The notes below the pieces were generated by a model that was not told the DNA's origin, ran no database searches, and saw nothing but the letters and a program-made list of their open reading frames with translations. From the NCBI GenBank assembly GCA_015039465.1, contig MU130710.1:76857-140856 (forward strand): a stretch of 64,000 bases of DNA. The letters are read 5' to 3'. The position numbers and the translations under genes were made by a program. Numbering within the stretch: the first letter of the stretch is position 1; every line of letters begins with the position of its first letter. This document shows positions 20,129 to 32,980 of the stretch, piece after piece. This stretch comes from Phlegmacium glaucopus. Its lineage: Eukaryota; Basidiomycota; Agaricomycetes; Agaricales; Cortinariaceae.

Positions 20129-20406
20129 CAAGTTACTACAGACAAATTTAAATACAAGATAAAATAAAATGTAACTAGATAGATTAAAAATACATACAAT
20201 TAACTACCTTTTGTCTGTTACAATTCAAATACCCCCTAAATTCCTTGCACAGTGAGCTAGGAATTTACTTTTTCAAGCCAATTCTGAGCTCACTGTGCAA
20301 GGAAGTTTGAGTTGTAAAGTGACAAAAGATAGTTTATTGTACATATTTTTGATCTATCTAGTTATATTTTATTTTATCTTGTATTTAAATTTTTGTAGTA
20401 ACTTGT
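20128..20406. repeat. Foldback element (279 bp)
   Basis: ACAAGTTACTAC at the left and GTAGTAACTTGT at the right open an inverted repeat with arms of about 90 bp (ATTTAAATACAAGATAAAAT is shared by both arms). Nearer the centre a second pair, CTTGCACAGTGAGCT / AGCTCACTGTGCAAG, extends the fold. Almost the whole element can form one long hairpin. No coding capacity; MITE-like. Confidence 0.8.
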
Positions 20407-20870
20407 AGCAAAGGTCCCTTTGATTTGTGCATATATAGCATATATAGTGTCACATCGTCACATAGTGTCACATAGCCAATCGAAGATTCTCCAGTCAGGA
20501 GCCTAAGGTCACTAAGAATATGGCGCCGCAGCTGGCAGAGTCGAATCCTATCCAATGTTGCGAACCCTGGATCATGGTCATTCCCACTACTGAGGTACGA
20601 GGGTGTTAAAATGAGCTGTTCTACGAGCTCACTCGGGATAGCAGTGGACCCTCGCAATCGCGCGAGGGTATTCATTATTATAACTATGTACTTATGTATA
20701 TACGAAACAATAAAATGGAATAAGGAATGGTCTGAAATGGTACGAAGTAAAAAAGGACTAGTGGGCCACAAGAATGTAAGGGCCGGCGCACAATAATGTC
20801 TTGCGGTGTGCTCGATATTCCAACAGAGGGCGCTAAATGGCACCGAAAGACTGGCTGAATGATGTGACAT
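20385..20870 (-). CDS. Doubtful open frame, unknown
   Basis: A 161-codon minus frame whose last residues lie in the foldback arm. The part from an internal Met (nt 20675, MNTLARLRGSTAIPSELVEQ) looks compositionally like coding sequence. No domain, signal peptide or homology is recognised. It may be the remains of a gene cut by the foldback element. Confidence 0.2.
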   Translation of the reverse strand: MSHHSASLSVPFSALCWNIEHTARHYCAPALTFLWPTSPFLLRTISDHSLFHFIVSYIHKYIVIIMNTLARLRGSTAIPSELVEQLILTPSYLSSGNDHDPGFATLDRIRLCQLRRHILSDLRLLTGESSIGYVTLCDDVTLYMLYMHKSKGPLLQVTTKI

Positions 20871-21639
20871 AGTAGAGATTCCTACAAAGTACGTATAAAA
20901 TCCGCCGTCCCCTATTTGTTGGGGCTATCTGATCAGTGATAAATGTCTCTTCCCACACGTCCTTCTTGCTTTTCATTTCGGTGATTATCTTACTCTTACT
21001 CTCCTCTTTTGCTGCCCCTTCGACAGAGTCACGACTCGGATATCTATCTCCCCCCTCTTGTTCTTCCTCCATCTAGCAACTTGGTTGGAGCATGAGTTCA
21101 ACTTTATTGATCAATCAACTATGACATTCAATGCCTCGTGCGGGCAAGTTATTTATAAACACTTGAATCCAGAAGAGTGGTATATATAAAAAATGCCAGG
21201 GTTTGAAGTTTACGATGCGGCGGTTTTGGGTCTTTGCCCCAAGGTAGCCATAGGCTTCATAATATGGCGCTCATCTATCAAATCGCTACACGATGAACTT
21301 ATCAATTCATTCACGATCTCTCGGGGTTCATGCCGCTGTATCTACTAGCATTCAACTATAGGTACGCAACCCGAGGATTGGGCTCAACTGCTGTTCACTG
21401 CTTATCTGTTTGTTCTCTGATCCCAGGAAAACCACGCGATCAATGGTATCCTAATCTTGGAGCTTCATGCTCTGTATCTACCATTCAGAGATAGGGCGAT
21501 GTATAACCCCGAGGTTTGGGTTCGCTGCTCAGCTCTACTTTTAGTTTCCTCTGAATCGATGTTCGTGGGATCACTGCGCTCCTATAGGGATATTTATAAA
21601 GAATCCCCTTCACGATTTCCCCACTCAAAAATCAAATTC
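20871..21639. other. Intergenic, upstream of amine oxidase 1
   Basis: No supported gene. It contains the presumed promoter of the oxidase; a TATATATAAAAA stretch at about 21180 is too distant to be assigned. Confidence 0.3.
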
Positions 21640-23654
21640 ATGACCTCAGGGTGGATTCAGCTGTTACTTCTCCTCTTCTCGGGTCTTGGCCAGTGTGCTA
21701 CGATACGCTCAGGCAGCCGTAGTGCACCTTCTGTATCTGAATCAAAACATCACAAGGTGCTCATTCTAGGTGGGGGTGTCGCAGGGGTCATTGCGGCGCG
21801 TACACTTCACCAGAACGGCATTGATGACTTCCTCATCGTTGAAGCACGCCATGAGCTTGGGGGTCGAATGATGAGCCATACATTTGCGAATAAAACAATC
21901 GAACAGGGCGCGAATTGGGTACAAGGCACACAAACTGGGAATGGACCTGCAAATCCTATTTACGAGTTGGCAAAGAAGCACAATATCACGACTCAGTTCA
22001 ACGATTTGTTTGGGAGTGTCAGTATGTGATATTCACAAGTCCATCCATCCAGGACTAATCATATTTTTCTACTGCAGCTACCTACGATAGTTCAGGCCAA
22101 GTGGACTACTCGGATGTTTTAAAGCAAGCTAGAGAGGACTTCCGGAATATCACTATATTAGCTGGTATGTTGGAATATGCTGGTAGTATACCTCTTTTTA
22201 CGCAGTACTGAGCCTTATGGATTAGGTTTTCGTGTAGAGTCACGCCTTGTCGATATTTCTGCAAGGACTGGATATTCTCTCATTGGGGCAGAGCGAATAA
22301 GTCCCCATGCTCAAGCATCGGAATATTATCAGGTTTTTTTTCTCTGTATTGGCATACCTTGAAATATTCACATCCTGAGCAGTTTGATTGGCAATCCGCT
22401 CAAACACCGGCGGAAACCTCCTTGATTGGATCGTCATGGGTTTTGTCCCTTTCTCTTCAGGATATTTCGTTGAACCTCATCTTATTATTGATATAGGGTA
22501 ATAATTTTACATTTCAACCTGAATACGGCGGCTTTTCAAAAGAAAGCCAAATGTCTCTTGATCAAAGAGGATTCAAGACTTTGATACAGCAGGAAGCAGA
22601 CGAATTTTTAACAGAGCAACGACGAGTGTTGAATGCTACCGTACACACGATAGTTCATTCACAGGATGGCGTTACTATCACACTGGAAAATGGTACCACG
22701 TTATCTGCAGAATACGCGCTGTGTACATTCAGCCTTGGGGTGCTTCAGAATGATGATGTCCAATTTTATCCACCTTTGCCTCGTAAGCTTCGTTTCCTCT
22801 CTCTTTGTTCCTTGCATCACTCGGGGACTATCATCAGGATTCAAGCAAGAAGCTATCCATGGTATGGCAATGACCACATACACAAAAATATTTCTCAGAT
22901 TCCCCCACAAGTTTTGGTTTTCAACCGAGGTATGCCAGATATTCATAACCATTTGGCTCAATTTATTGATATTCCTCCCCTTCAGATGGCAATTTATGCC
23001 GACTCTGAACGTGGACGGTACCCTATCTGGCAAAGCTTGGACCATCCAAATTTCTTCCCGGGATCAGGAATAGTTTTCGTAACAGTAACTGTGGGTGTTT
23101 CACATATTCACATCCGACACGTTTTAGGCGTCTCAAAAATTGACATCGAAATTTGTAAATTTGATCTTTTTCTTTTTTAAAAAAATAGGGCCATTTTGCG
23201 GTAAGAATCGAGGCTCTTCCAGATATCCAAGTGAAGAACGAGGTGATGGGTATCGTTCGCTCGATGTTTCCGAATGTAACGGTTCCAGAACCTACGGATT
23301 TCTTCTTTCCGCGGTGGCATAGTAATCCCCTCTTCCGTGGTTCATACTCAAATTGGCCACCATTGTTCTTCAGCCAACATCTAGATAATTTGAGGGCGAA
23401 CGTCGGTCGGCTTTACTTCGCTGGAGAAGCCACGAGTAGGAAATATTTCGGTACGTTTCGTTGACCAGGCGGTGTATATATAACTAATTTAAACCGGCCG
23501 CTCATTCATTTGATGGATGTGGTGGTTGACAATAGGTTTCTTGCAAGGCGCCTACTTTGAAGGATTGAACATGGGTCGAATAATAGCTGATTGTGTCAAG
23601 TCAGGCTCCTGTGCCGACATCGAACAGCCTTTGCAGATACCCATGACATTCTGA
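21640..23654 (+). CDS. Secreted FAD-dependent polyamine oxidase-like protein, copy 1
   Basis: Nine exons: 21640-22021, 22078-22164, 22226-22332, 22383-22439, 22497-22782, 22838-22929, 22986-23090, 23189-23450, 23536-23654; 498 aa with phase kept throughout. Residues 1-20 form a signal peptide (LLLLLFSGLG core). The Rossmann FAD motif VLILGGGVAGVIAA is at 40-53, followed by VEARHELGGRM. The C-terminal flavin motif GRLYFAGEATSRKYFG is followed by LQGAYFEGLNMG. This is the flavin monoamine/polyamine oxidase family, which oxidises amines to aldehydes with release of H2O2. The substrate cannot be told; a fungal extracellular polyamine oxidase is the best guess. An upstream in-frame ATG at 21457 exists, but the one at 21640 sits directly before the signal peptide and matches copy 2. 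Confidence 0.88.
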
Positions 23655-24104
23655 TAGTAGTTTGATGTGTGCCTGTTTATGTCGACGGTGCTTGTAGATT
23701 GAATTGTGTTGTCTTATGGAAATATACCCGATACTCCAATGCTTTCAGGTAGTATGGTGGACAGTTGTCGACTGACGGTATATATGTGGAGCGATGTCCA
23801 TTTAGCATCCTTTAAATATTGTTGTACGGATGCAAAAAGGAGTGCCCAATCCACTTCTGCAGTTGACTATCTTTCATGCTTTGATAAGATAAGTACCAGT
23901 GGTCCATGATGATATCCGGTGAGAATTAATGAAAATCGCGGAACACTACACTAAGGACAAAAAGAGCATGCAATAGTATCAGACAAAAGGGAAAACTTGC
24001 AAGGTATATGTAGAAGTAAATACAATGTTGCAAAAGAAAGGTTTGGGAAAGTCCCCCATCCCAAGACAAGATGTTAAAGTAAAACAGGTCAATTGTTCAG
24101 AGTT
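23655..24104. other. Intergenic between convergent genes
   Basis: 450 bases between the stop of amine oxidase 1 and the stop of the Munc13-like gene, both pointing inward. Shared 3' region; no gene seen. Confidence 0.5.
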
Positions 24105-27100
24105 CTAGGGTAGCGGAGGTACTGGACTCTGTTGTTGCTGCTGGTATTGCTGTTGTCGTTTGTATTTGCGATCACCAGACTCCTTCATGCGTTGTTCTTG
24201 CTCTGCCTGCATCGCAGACATGATCTGCATCTGCTGAGCAATAAACTCAGACGTCCTAGGGCTAACAACAATACATTAACCATCGTACAACATTTCAGAA
24301 AAACCACATACCGCATCCTCAAGATCCGCATGATCGTCTGTTCACTCGTCACCTCTGTCTCTTGCTCCTGCTTCTCTTTCTTTCTTTCCTTTATAGTCCC
24401 AAGATTCCGCTGGGCATATACACTCTTAGCTCGTTTCTTCGTTGATGGGGCAGTTCGTAGGCTTTGTTGCATCATACGCACGCATTCTTCCATGAGAGCG
24501 TCACTGACAAAAGTAGGGTTTCAGAATATTGATGATAACAGAGATTGCAGAAAAGACGTACGTGTGCCAATCATAATACAACCGTATCGAGACAACGTCG
24601 CGGTATTTTTGATTCTGCAGAACTTCCAATGGTACCGGACCTTCCCCGTTGGCATAGAAGTAATCCCGAAGGAACTATGTCAATCATGGCCATATCTCAA
24701 CATTTTGCAACCACTCATGCCAAAAGAAAGAAAATAAGAACACACCTTTAGCCACTTGAAAACAATATCCACCTCCTTATCACTCAACGGTTTCATCTCA
24801 CTAACCGATTCACTCAACGGTGGTATCAACAACCCCTCGATAACCATTAAAATCTCCTTCCACACCCTCGTCATCACCATCTCCTTGGCACTATCGCTGA
24901 GATACGTATTCAATGTCTGCAAATTCGCATCAAAGTAATCGAATAAAGGCAGAATAGCTTTCTCAATTTCGACATCTGTGAGATCTTCAGGTCGTATGCG
25001 CGGTTTCTCAGTGGAAGGTAGAGGGATTTGAGGTTCGGAAGAGGTGGAAGAGCCCAAGGCGGAGCGGTAGAGGGCCGTGACGTTGCCTAATGCTTTGTTA
25101 TAATCCAAGCCCTGGTCTCGAGATTTGATGAGAGCTTTAACGACATTTCTCGATAGACATTGTTGGATGAACGGTGACATCTTCGAGAAGAAAAAGAGAG
25201 TGATTAAGTCGGTTAAGAGAATACCGAGAATTACAGACAGCAAGAAAAAAGCTCACTTTATCAATGAATATTCTCAACATATCAGCCTCAGCCCTCTTCA
25301 ACGAACGGAAACCTCGCCCAAAAAAGAACTGAATATCATCCTTCTCTCCTTCCATACTCACTCGTACCAGGATCCTTCCCTGGGTATCCAAATCCATCCA
25401 CAGTTCATGTGCCAGGAAATCACTAAACCGACGCGGGTCCAAACACAGATAAGCACGCCCAACGATATCGTGTTTTCCAACAAGAGCCCGATCTCTAATA
25501 GAGATCATCAGCCATAGAGGTTTGTCAACCGATAGATCAAACGTTTCATCCCCTGCATAAAAAACGATAAAGAGAAAGTATGAAAAAGAGAATCAGAAAA
25601 AACCCACATCTCGGGCTCAAGTTCTCGTAAATCGTCCTGGTCTTTGCTAACCTAGTCCCTGCCTCGTCACTCAACGTTACAAAAGTGTCCAGTTTTGAAC
25701 TTGGTGAACTATCCAACGGTACAAGGCCCTCCGCAATGACCACTTTGACCGAAAACAAGAATTTATCTCTCTCAGTTTTTTCCGGTACAGGAGGTGCCGC
25801 CTTTCTCAACATATCCGCGATCTTATCCGCCTCCATTTGTGTATACATCTTATCCAAAAGCTTACGCGCAGCCTCGACATTGTTTAGTTTCACACATGAT
25901 TGAGGGAGGAAATTGAACGGTTCCACGCGTTTGTCCCCTGTTATAGCCAGTTGACGTGCTTTTTCGAGCCAGGCAGAGGATCTTTGAGGTTGGAGGTAGT
26001 CGGTTGGTCTTGGGAACATTTCGGTTAGGAAAAGCGCTTCGATGGATCGGCAGTACTGTTCCACTGCTTTTGAGATGGTCTGCAATAATGGTTATATAAA
26101 TAGATAGAATCAGTTATTTTCAGATATAACGGAATAGAAAACGACCTTTGCTAAACTTGTAAAGAATCGTCCTTCTTGGTATTCATCCTCCCACTCAAGT
26201 TCTTGCAAAAAGTTGATCGGACTCCTCAGAGAATCAAACAGATCCACGATGGATGAACTATGTCCCTCTGTACTCTCTGATTCAAACTAGACGTGTGCAA
26301 AAACAAAAAACATTAGGAAACGATATCGATGCGAACACCTCATTAATACCTTATCTTGAGCAATGGCCTAAAGAAAAGAAAAAAAAACTCGGTCATAAAC
26401 TGCAGGGCTCCAAAAACCATATAAGAACATGAATACCCACAGCTTCCACCCAATTCTTCGTCTTGCTATCCGTATTAACCAACCACTGCCGAACATACGC
26501 CTCGAAAAACATCGTGATATTAAAATTAAAATCTCCTCTGCAATCCACCAATCAATAAACAGAAGAAAAACCAGACTAAAGTGATATGAAAACCACCCAC
26601 TCAGTCACAAAAGCACGGTACATCCCCATCAAAGTCTTCGTTCGTCTATACAATGCAAAGATGTCTTGGATCGGCACGTCGGGTGTTGGTCCATTCATGG
26701 ATGATTCAAATAGCCGTTTTTGAGATTTTTGCAAGTCAGTGATTAAGCATGGAATGACGATGGCAACGAATAGTGTTACGATGTCCAATTTCCTGTAATT
26801 AACGGATGATAAATCCCACGAACATGTCAGGAGAAAAGAAGAAACCTCCACTCACCCCAACAACGGTTGCGGAAACCTTTTATCCAGCCCTTTCGTCGCC
26901 TTCTCCACCTCATCCGTCATAAACAACAACGGTAACGCCCTATTGACTCCCGGCTGCGCCTGTTTCTCCTGCATCGTTTCTTCATACCATTTCCCTGCGA
27001 CCTGTCCAATCTTCTCTCTAACGTCACGTACCCGTGTCTCCACATCGATATCGAATCTCCCCAAGAGCCCGAAATCCCGTACGTTCTCCAATACGTCCAG

Positions 27101-29062
27101 ATAGAATTGGATTTCGGAAGGTTTGAGATTGGGTATTGAGTCCATGGCGTGGTAAAGGGAGGATAGGAAGAGGTTGAAGAGGCCAGCATTGACGGTTGCT
27201 ATGTAGTCTACCTATGTTTGAAAAAGGTATCCAGTCTCGGTTTCTACAGGATGAAAAGGGAGACGTACATCTTGTGTAGGCCATAGTGGAGTCTCCGTCT
27301 CCTGCGCCATTTTATTCACGCTCTGCAAGGCCTCCGGTATACACTCCATCGGCACATCATTCCTTTCATAAAACTGTTTAACTAGATCCAAAAAACAAAT
27401 CGCACGATATGGATCTCCAATTCGCCACCTCGTGGCACATTCATTGATTAGCTCAATATGTGCATGCGATAGAATCCCCAGTGAGACCTCGTCGTTGTCA
27501 TCCACTTCGGGGGATAACATCACTTCTAAATCCGCGATGAGACAATATTCAACTAGACGTTTGTAGAATTTCTTGGTATTAGGTGGGATGAACGAAAAAT
27601 GATGACCGACGGGGATATCATCGTCTCCCTCTGTTAGGTCGTCATAGTCTTGTGAATCTCCGTTCTTACCCAAAAAGGAACGTCGGCTGCTGATACTGGC
27701 ATGACGATGAGCAGTTGATGAAGGATCGAATTGAGAGTAGGTGGAAACAGGACGACTGGTTGTGGGGGTTTGGCTGGTGGATAAGGCGTCAGCTGGGGTA
27801 GATTTGGCTAGTTCGGGGTTGGATTGGGCCATGATCACCATTAGTTGTTGGAGTTGCGCTGTTTCTTGAGCACGCCAGTGTTGCCAAGCAGCATCGCTAT
27901 CGAAATCTTCTCGACGGCCGGGAAAAGAGGCTCCTGAATTGATGTTCTTTAAACATGTCTATAACCAGAACCATCATGAATTATTGTTTTTTTAGGCCTG
28001 TTCAAACGAATTCACCTTGAGATCTGTCATGGCCGCCTAAAATCCAAGATAGATGAGTAAAGGACGAAAGGTAAACTTTAAAGGTTACCTTCTCCGACAC
28101 TATCGACCCGTGGATCCTATCAATTTCAGCTTGTATCGCATTATCCGGAATCTTGAATAAATTCGCCACGATTTTGACCAAACGCATATCAGCTACTTTG
28201 TCGCTGATTGTCGGAATGGAGACCGATTCGCGATCCCTAGATGTTGAGCCAGAATCATACCCTGAATCACTATGTGAATTGCCGATTGGTGCCAGCTTGG
28301 CTGTATACGTATCCAAACGAGATAGGAGTTCATGAGATACATGGCCCACACTCCGAAGACATTCCCGGAGCATTTTGATGAACTGAGCGATTTGGTTGTT
28401 AAGCTCCAGTTTCCACCCTTCACCTGCTAGTGTGGGTTCCTTTTTGAGAACGGAGGTGGCATGGGTAGCAAACATGAGTATAAGTTCTTCAATTTTGCGA
28501 TTTTCTTTCATTTGACGTTTGAAACTGTCGATCATGAATTGACCGTAGAATTTGGCCATGGTGCGTCGAACGAGTTGATCAGAGTATCTACAGTGAGAAA
28601 GTGTTAGTTTGATAGACTTGGGAATAGTGGCAGAGACGTACGCAGCATCTTTTCCCATTGCTATGTCCTGTAATTTCTGCTCGAGGACCTTTAAGAGTTT
28701 TTCGGGGAATTTGGTGCTCTTGGACCCATCCCTTACATCCCGGAACATATCTCCAATGGAAAAGTTTGATAAGGCTGAAAGTCTTGATGAATGTTCGCGT
28801 GCTGCATCTGCTTTAGGAGACTCGATAACTTTGGGTACCAGCAGATAGCTCAGGAGACTATAAAGGCAGATTGTCAAGGGAAACTCGTAGACATCAACTG
28901 AAGGTCATCTCACGCAACACGGAGGACATAACTGGGAGCTTGAATTACTTCGGGATATTATGATAGAAAAATATGTACGCACTCGAACAAGTCATCGTCT
29001 GTCACCCGATGGTTGGCGAGGCGTTTGTCGTGGGCTAAACTGTTGTAGCTCCTTTGGGACAT
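24105..29062 (-). CDS. Munc13-like secretion factor (MHD1-C2-MHD2)
   Basis: Seventeen exons on the minus strand: 28983-29062, 28914-28931, 28642-28857, 28089-28587, 28016-28036, 27269-27958, 26856-27211, 26601-26792, 26441-26537, 26350-26367, 26146-26286, 25608-26079, 25257-25552, 24746-25180, 24562-24674, 24312-24503, 24105-24261; 1330 aa. It includes microexons of 18, 21 and 18 nt; without the first, the conserved YVLRVALLSYLL block is lost. A MHD1-like helical region covers roughly 620-830, a C2 domain about 885-990 (FLFSVKVVIAEGL, WLMISIRDRAL), and MHD2 about 1090-1215 (EKAILPLFDYFDANL). The tail is Gln-rich. Relatives such as fission yeast Ync13 act in vesicle priming/exocytosis at the membrane. 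The C2 Asp set is incomplete, so Ca2+ binding is uncertain. Confidence 0.88.
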
Positions 29063-29228
29063 GAGGGAGAGAGAGAAAGGATTGCAATAGCGGGAGACGG
29101 AGGAGTGCTGGCCAATCAACTACAAATAACTCATCGCTGCGGTAAGGTCACATGACTCGATAAATATATTGACGTGTCGTGCCAATTCAAATTCGATGCT
29201 CCTCTAGAACTCTGACTTACAACTTACA
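29063..29228. promoter_or_regulatory. Divergent promoter, Munc13-like / LHS1
   Basis: Only 166 bp separate the two start codons, so both genes must share this control region. It contains CGATAAATATATTGACG (TATA-like) about 60 bp upstream of LHS1. Joint control of an ER chaperone and an exocytosis factor is an inference from position. Confidence 0.55.
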
Positions 29229-32200
29229 ATGCGCCTCATAACATTATGCGGCTTACTTCTATGCGCTCCCATATCTGTTTTCGCTTCTGTGCTGGCAATC
29301 GACTATGGAAGCGATTTCATCAAGGCGTCCTTGATGAAACCCGGCGTACCATTCGATGTACTGTTGAACAAGGACTCGAAGAGGAAAATATGCTCAGTCG
29401 TTTCGTGGAAGAAGGCAGATAGATTGTTTGGCCAGGATGCAGTCAACATTGTTTGTGTTCTTCTTTCTTAACAAAAATTGCGCTCGCGCTGGATGATGGT
29501 TTATTTTCTTAGGCATCTCGATTTCCTTTAGACTCGTTCCCTCATCTCAAGATTCTCCAAGCGGCTCCATTCGACTCCGAAGTCGTGCCTTATTACACTA
29601 ATATTTCAACCGTTGACATAATTGAAACCGCAAGGAAAACGGTCGGCTTCCGTCAGAGTGACGGAACGGAATGGTCAACGGAAGAACTTGTCGCAATGCA
29701 ATTTGCTTACATCAAACACCTTGCTGAACAAGTCGCAAACGAAAAAGTGACGGATGTGATCGTCGCCGTCCCTGCTTACTTTTCCCAATTCGAGCGGGAC
29801 GCCATTGCAGATGCCATTGAAATTTCAGGCCTAAGGACGTTGGCACTCATCAACGATGGTACAGCAGTAGCTGTCAATTATGCAATGACAAGGACTTTCG
29901 CGACGCCGGAGTATCATATCATCTATGATGCGGGTGCATCAGGCATCAGGGCCACAGTAGCATCCTTCACGACTGCCACAGATCCAAAAACAGGCGCTTC
30001 CGGAACTCACATCGCGGTTGCCGGAGTTGGATATGACAGGAAATCAGGCGGGACGGAGCTTGATAGGCGTATGAGAGAGATTTTGATTGACGCGTTCAAT
30101 GCGAAGAATAAGAGGGACGTCAGAGAGGATAAGAGAGGCATGGTGAAGCTGTGGAAGGAAGCACAGAGGGTCAAGGCGATCCTGAGTGCTAATACTGATG
30201 CGGTAGCGACGATTGAAAGTTTGGCTTGGGATATTGATTTCAAGACCAAAGTGACGAGATCAGCTTTTGAGAGCGCGTGCACGGATTTGAAGGGACAATT
30301 TGCGAAGCCGATTGAGGATGCCTTGCGTAATGCTGGATTAACCTTGGTACGGGTTGTACTTTTTTCAGTTATATTTTTTATTCACAAAATTCACTTAGAA
30401 CAACATTACCTCTGTTATTCTCACTGGCGGTAGCACCAGGATACCAATGGTCCAAGCTGCTATCAAAGAAGCTGTCGGAGCGTATGTATCCTTATTATCT
30501 TCCCTTCAGCCCTCTTACGAACAATATCAGTGACAAAATCGCATTAAACGTTAACGCTGACGAAGCAGCTGTTCTCGGTAAGCTCGCCTACTCTCACTCT
30601 TCACGTCTTGAACCAACCAACAAAATTTCCAGGTGCTGCTCTCCACGGTGCAAGTCTCAGCAGACAATTCAAAACCAAAAACATCAAAGTCAGCGATATC
30701 GGTATCTTCGACATACAAGCTTCTTATCCTGCTCCTGCATCTACGGCTAATCCTCGTCCGAGAAGTATTACAACCCTCGTTTTTGCTGCTGGTTCAAAAG
30801 TTGGCTCGAAGAAAGTGATGACTTTTAAGAGGAAGGAGGATTTCACGATTCAGTTTGATTATAAGACCCCGGTTGCTCCGTAAGTATCTGCCTCGATTCT
30901 TTTTTAAACTTTCTCATCATAACTTTCTTTTTTTTTGTGACAAAGTGGTTTTCCTACTCGCATGATGGAAGTCGAAATTGGAAACGTAGAGGAAGCCATT
31001 GCTAATCTGACGGAACTTGGCGCTTCTGAACCGGTCGTTAAAGCGACGATCACGCTTTCAGAGTCAGGTTTTGTTTCGGTGACTGATGCTATTGCGTTTG
31101 GTGAGATCAAGGATGATACTATCACTGGTGAGATGTTTTTGCTCCCTTTTTACCACAGCTAACATCTTTTTTTTGTAGGTAAACTCAAAGGATTCTTTGG
31201 CGGAGGGGGCAGTTCCTCGTCTGATGAGACAACTGAATCAGTGGAGAATGTCCCGCCTCGCAATTCAAAAACGGCCTCTACATCGTCCGCAGCCCCGTCT
31301 TCATCAGGAACTTCCTCTGGAAATGGAAACGCATCTACATCTAATACCCCGGAAAAAAAGGTTACACCCGTCGAAAATACCATTCCTCTGACGATCAACG
31401 TCAAGTTCACTTCCATACCACCACTGACAGTAAGCGAAAAGAAAGCCTCACGAAACAGGTATGTATAAAGAATCTTAACTCCTACCATCACTGAACTAAT
31501 CCATTTGTCTTAATGTAGATTACGAGCCATCGACGCTGAAGAAGCTACCAAAAACCGTCGTGAAGAAACACGAAACTCGTTTGAAAGTTATCTGTATAGA
31601 TTACGTGACTTGTTGAACGATGATAACAAGGAAACACCATTCAAGAAGTGTTCACAGGATGGTGAACGGCGCGAGATTTCGGAGAAATTGGATGACAGTT
31701 TCCAGTGGTTATTTGATAGGGGCGATTTGGCAGAAACGTCACAGTTTTTGGATAAGAGGATTGCGTTAGAGTGAGTAATAAAATCAACCTCAAATGAAAT
31801 ATTTATGCTGACTAACGTTTAGGACTATGGAGAAACCTATCATCCATCGATACCAAGAAATAGAAGCATTCCCCCAAGCACTAAACAACAGTCAGATGTG
31901 GAACTGGAGCACTCGAATGTTCTTGCAAGAAGCACGACAAAACCTCACAGAAGAAACAGCCGCGAACTTGCCTTCCAAATGGACTAAGGAGGAGCTTGAT
32001 GGGCTAGAAAAGACACTTAGAGAACATGAAGCTTGGTTAAGCGAGTGGGTGGAGAAGCAGAAGAGCGTCAAACCTAATCGAGACCCAGTGATCGAGACGA
32101 CGGAGATGAAAGCTCGTGCTAAAGTTTTGGAAACTCATTTGCATAAGTTGTGGAAGAGGAAAATACCAAAGACGCCAAAGAAGCCTGTTTCTACTTCGTC

Positions 32201-32369
32201 GACGAGTGCAACAACAACGGCGGCGACAACGACAGCGTCAAGTACGACTCCAACGCCTGGTGTTGATGATGAGGGTGAAACGATAGAGGATCCTGTGAAA
32301 GGTGAAATCGGCGATTTGGAAGAGGATGGGGAGCAGATACCAATGACGCCCAAACACGATGAGCTGTAA
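29229..32369 (+). CDS. LHS1: ER Hsp70-family chaperone LHS1/GRP170 (HYOU1)
   Basis: Nine exons: 29229-29450, 29513-30346, 30399-30481, 30531-30577, 30633-30879, 30946-31127, 31179-31458, 31519-31770, 31823-32369; 897 aa. It has a signal peptide (1-19, LLLCAPISVFA). The Hsp70-type ATPase domain begins VLAIDYGSDFIKA, with VIVAVPAYFSQFERDA, ALINDGTAVAVNYA and VILTGGSTRIPMVQ. A beta domain and a long C-terminal helical domain with Ser/Thr/Glu-rich loops follow. The protein ends in HDEL, an ER-retrieval signal. The large size, divergent Hsp70 motifs and HDEL identify the Hsp110/Grp170 class, the nucleotide-exchange partner of Kar2/BiP in ER protein import and folding. Confidence 0.93.
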
Positions 32370-32980
32370 AGTGTCATCTTTATGTATTTGAGGTAGCGCG
32401 AATAATATAGCCTATTGGGGAGCTTATTCTCCTATATATGTTTAATAGAGAATTAGATTGCACGGGTGGAGTCTTGGGCCTGCTCAATTCTTAGATCATA
32501 GGGTGCATTAGAGTGAGAAGCTCAGGGTCGCCTTTGGACGTTGCGAATGGGTTTCATAAGTATTGAGGAAAGGTGCAGACTAGGACACAGCCTGATCCGA
32601 TACATTGGCCTAGCAGTTGAGGCGTATATATCTACGGAGGCTCATAACTAGTTCGGCTGGACAAAAGTTTGAAATTCCAACCCAACAAATGGTTCAAAGT
32701 CAACCGCCCCCAGGATCAAAGAAGCGGTGTGGTGTAGATGTATCGATGCGGCTCGTGGTGGACGAGTTACCCAAATAAGCAACGACCCGAAGAATACCTT
32801 TCTGATTGCGCATACAGGGATACACGCCCAAAATGCACCAGTGACCAGAAATCGTGTAGGGTGTTGTGTCCTATCGATTACAAAACGACCAGCAGTCAGA
32901 CAAAGAGAACTGGCAAGATATATACCCACTTTCAAATAGCCTGACCTAGGGAAATGGCTGCTATAGAAGAAAGACGGAAC
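32370..32980. other. Intergenic between convergent genes
   Basis: About 610 bases between two stops. Minus and plus frames here are short and have no homology I recognise. Confidence 0.4.
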
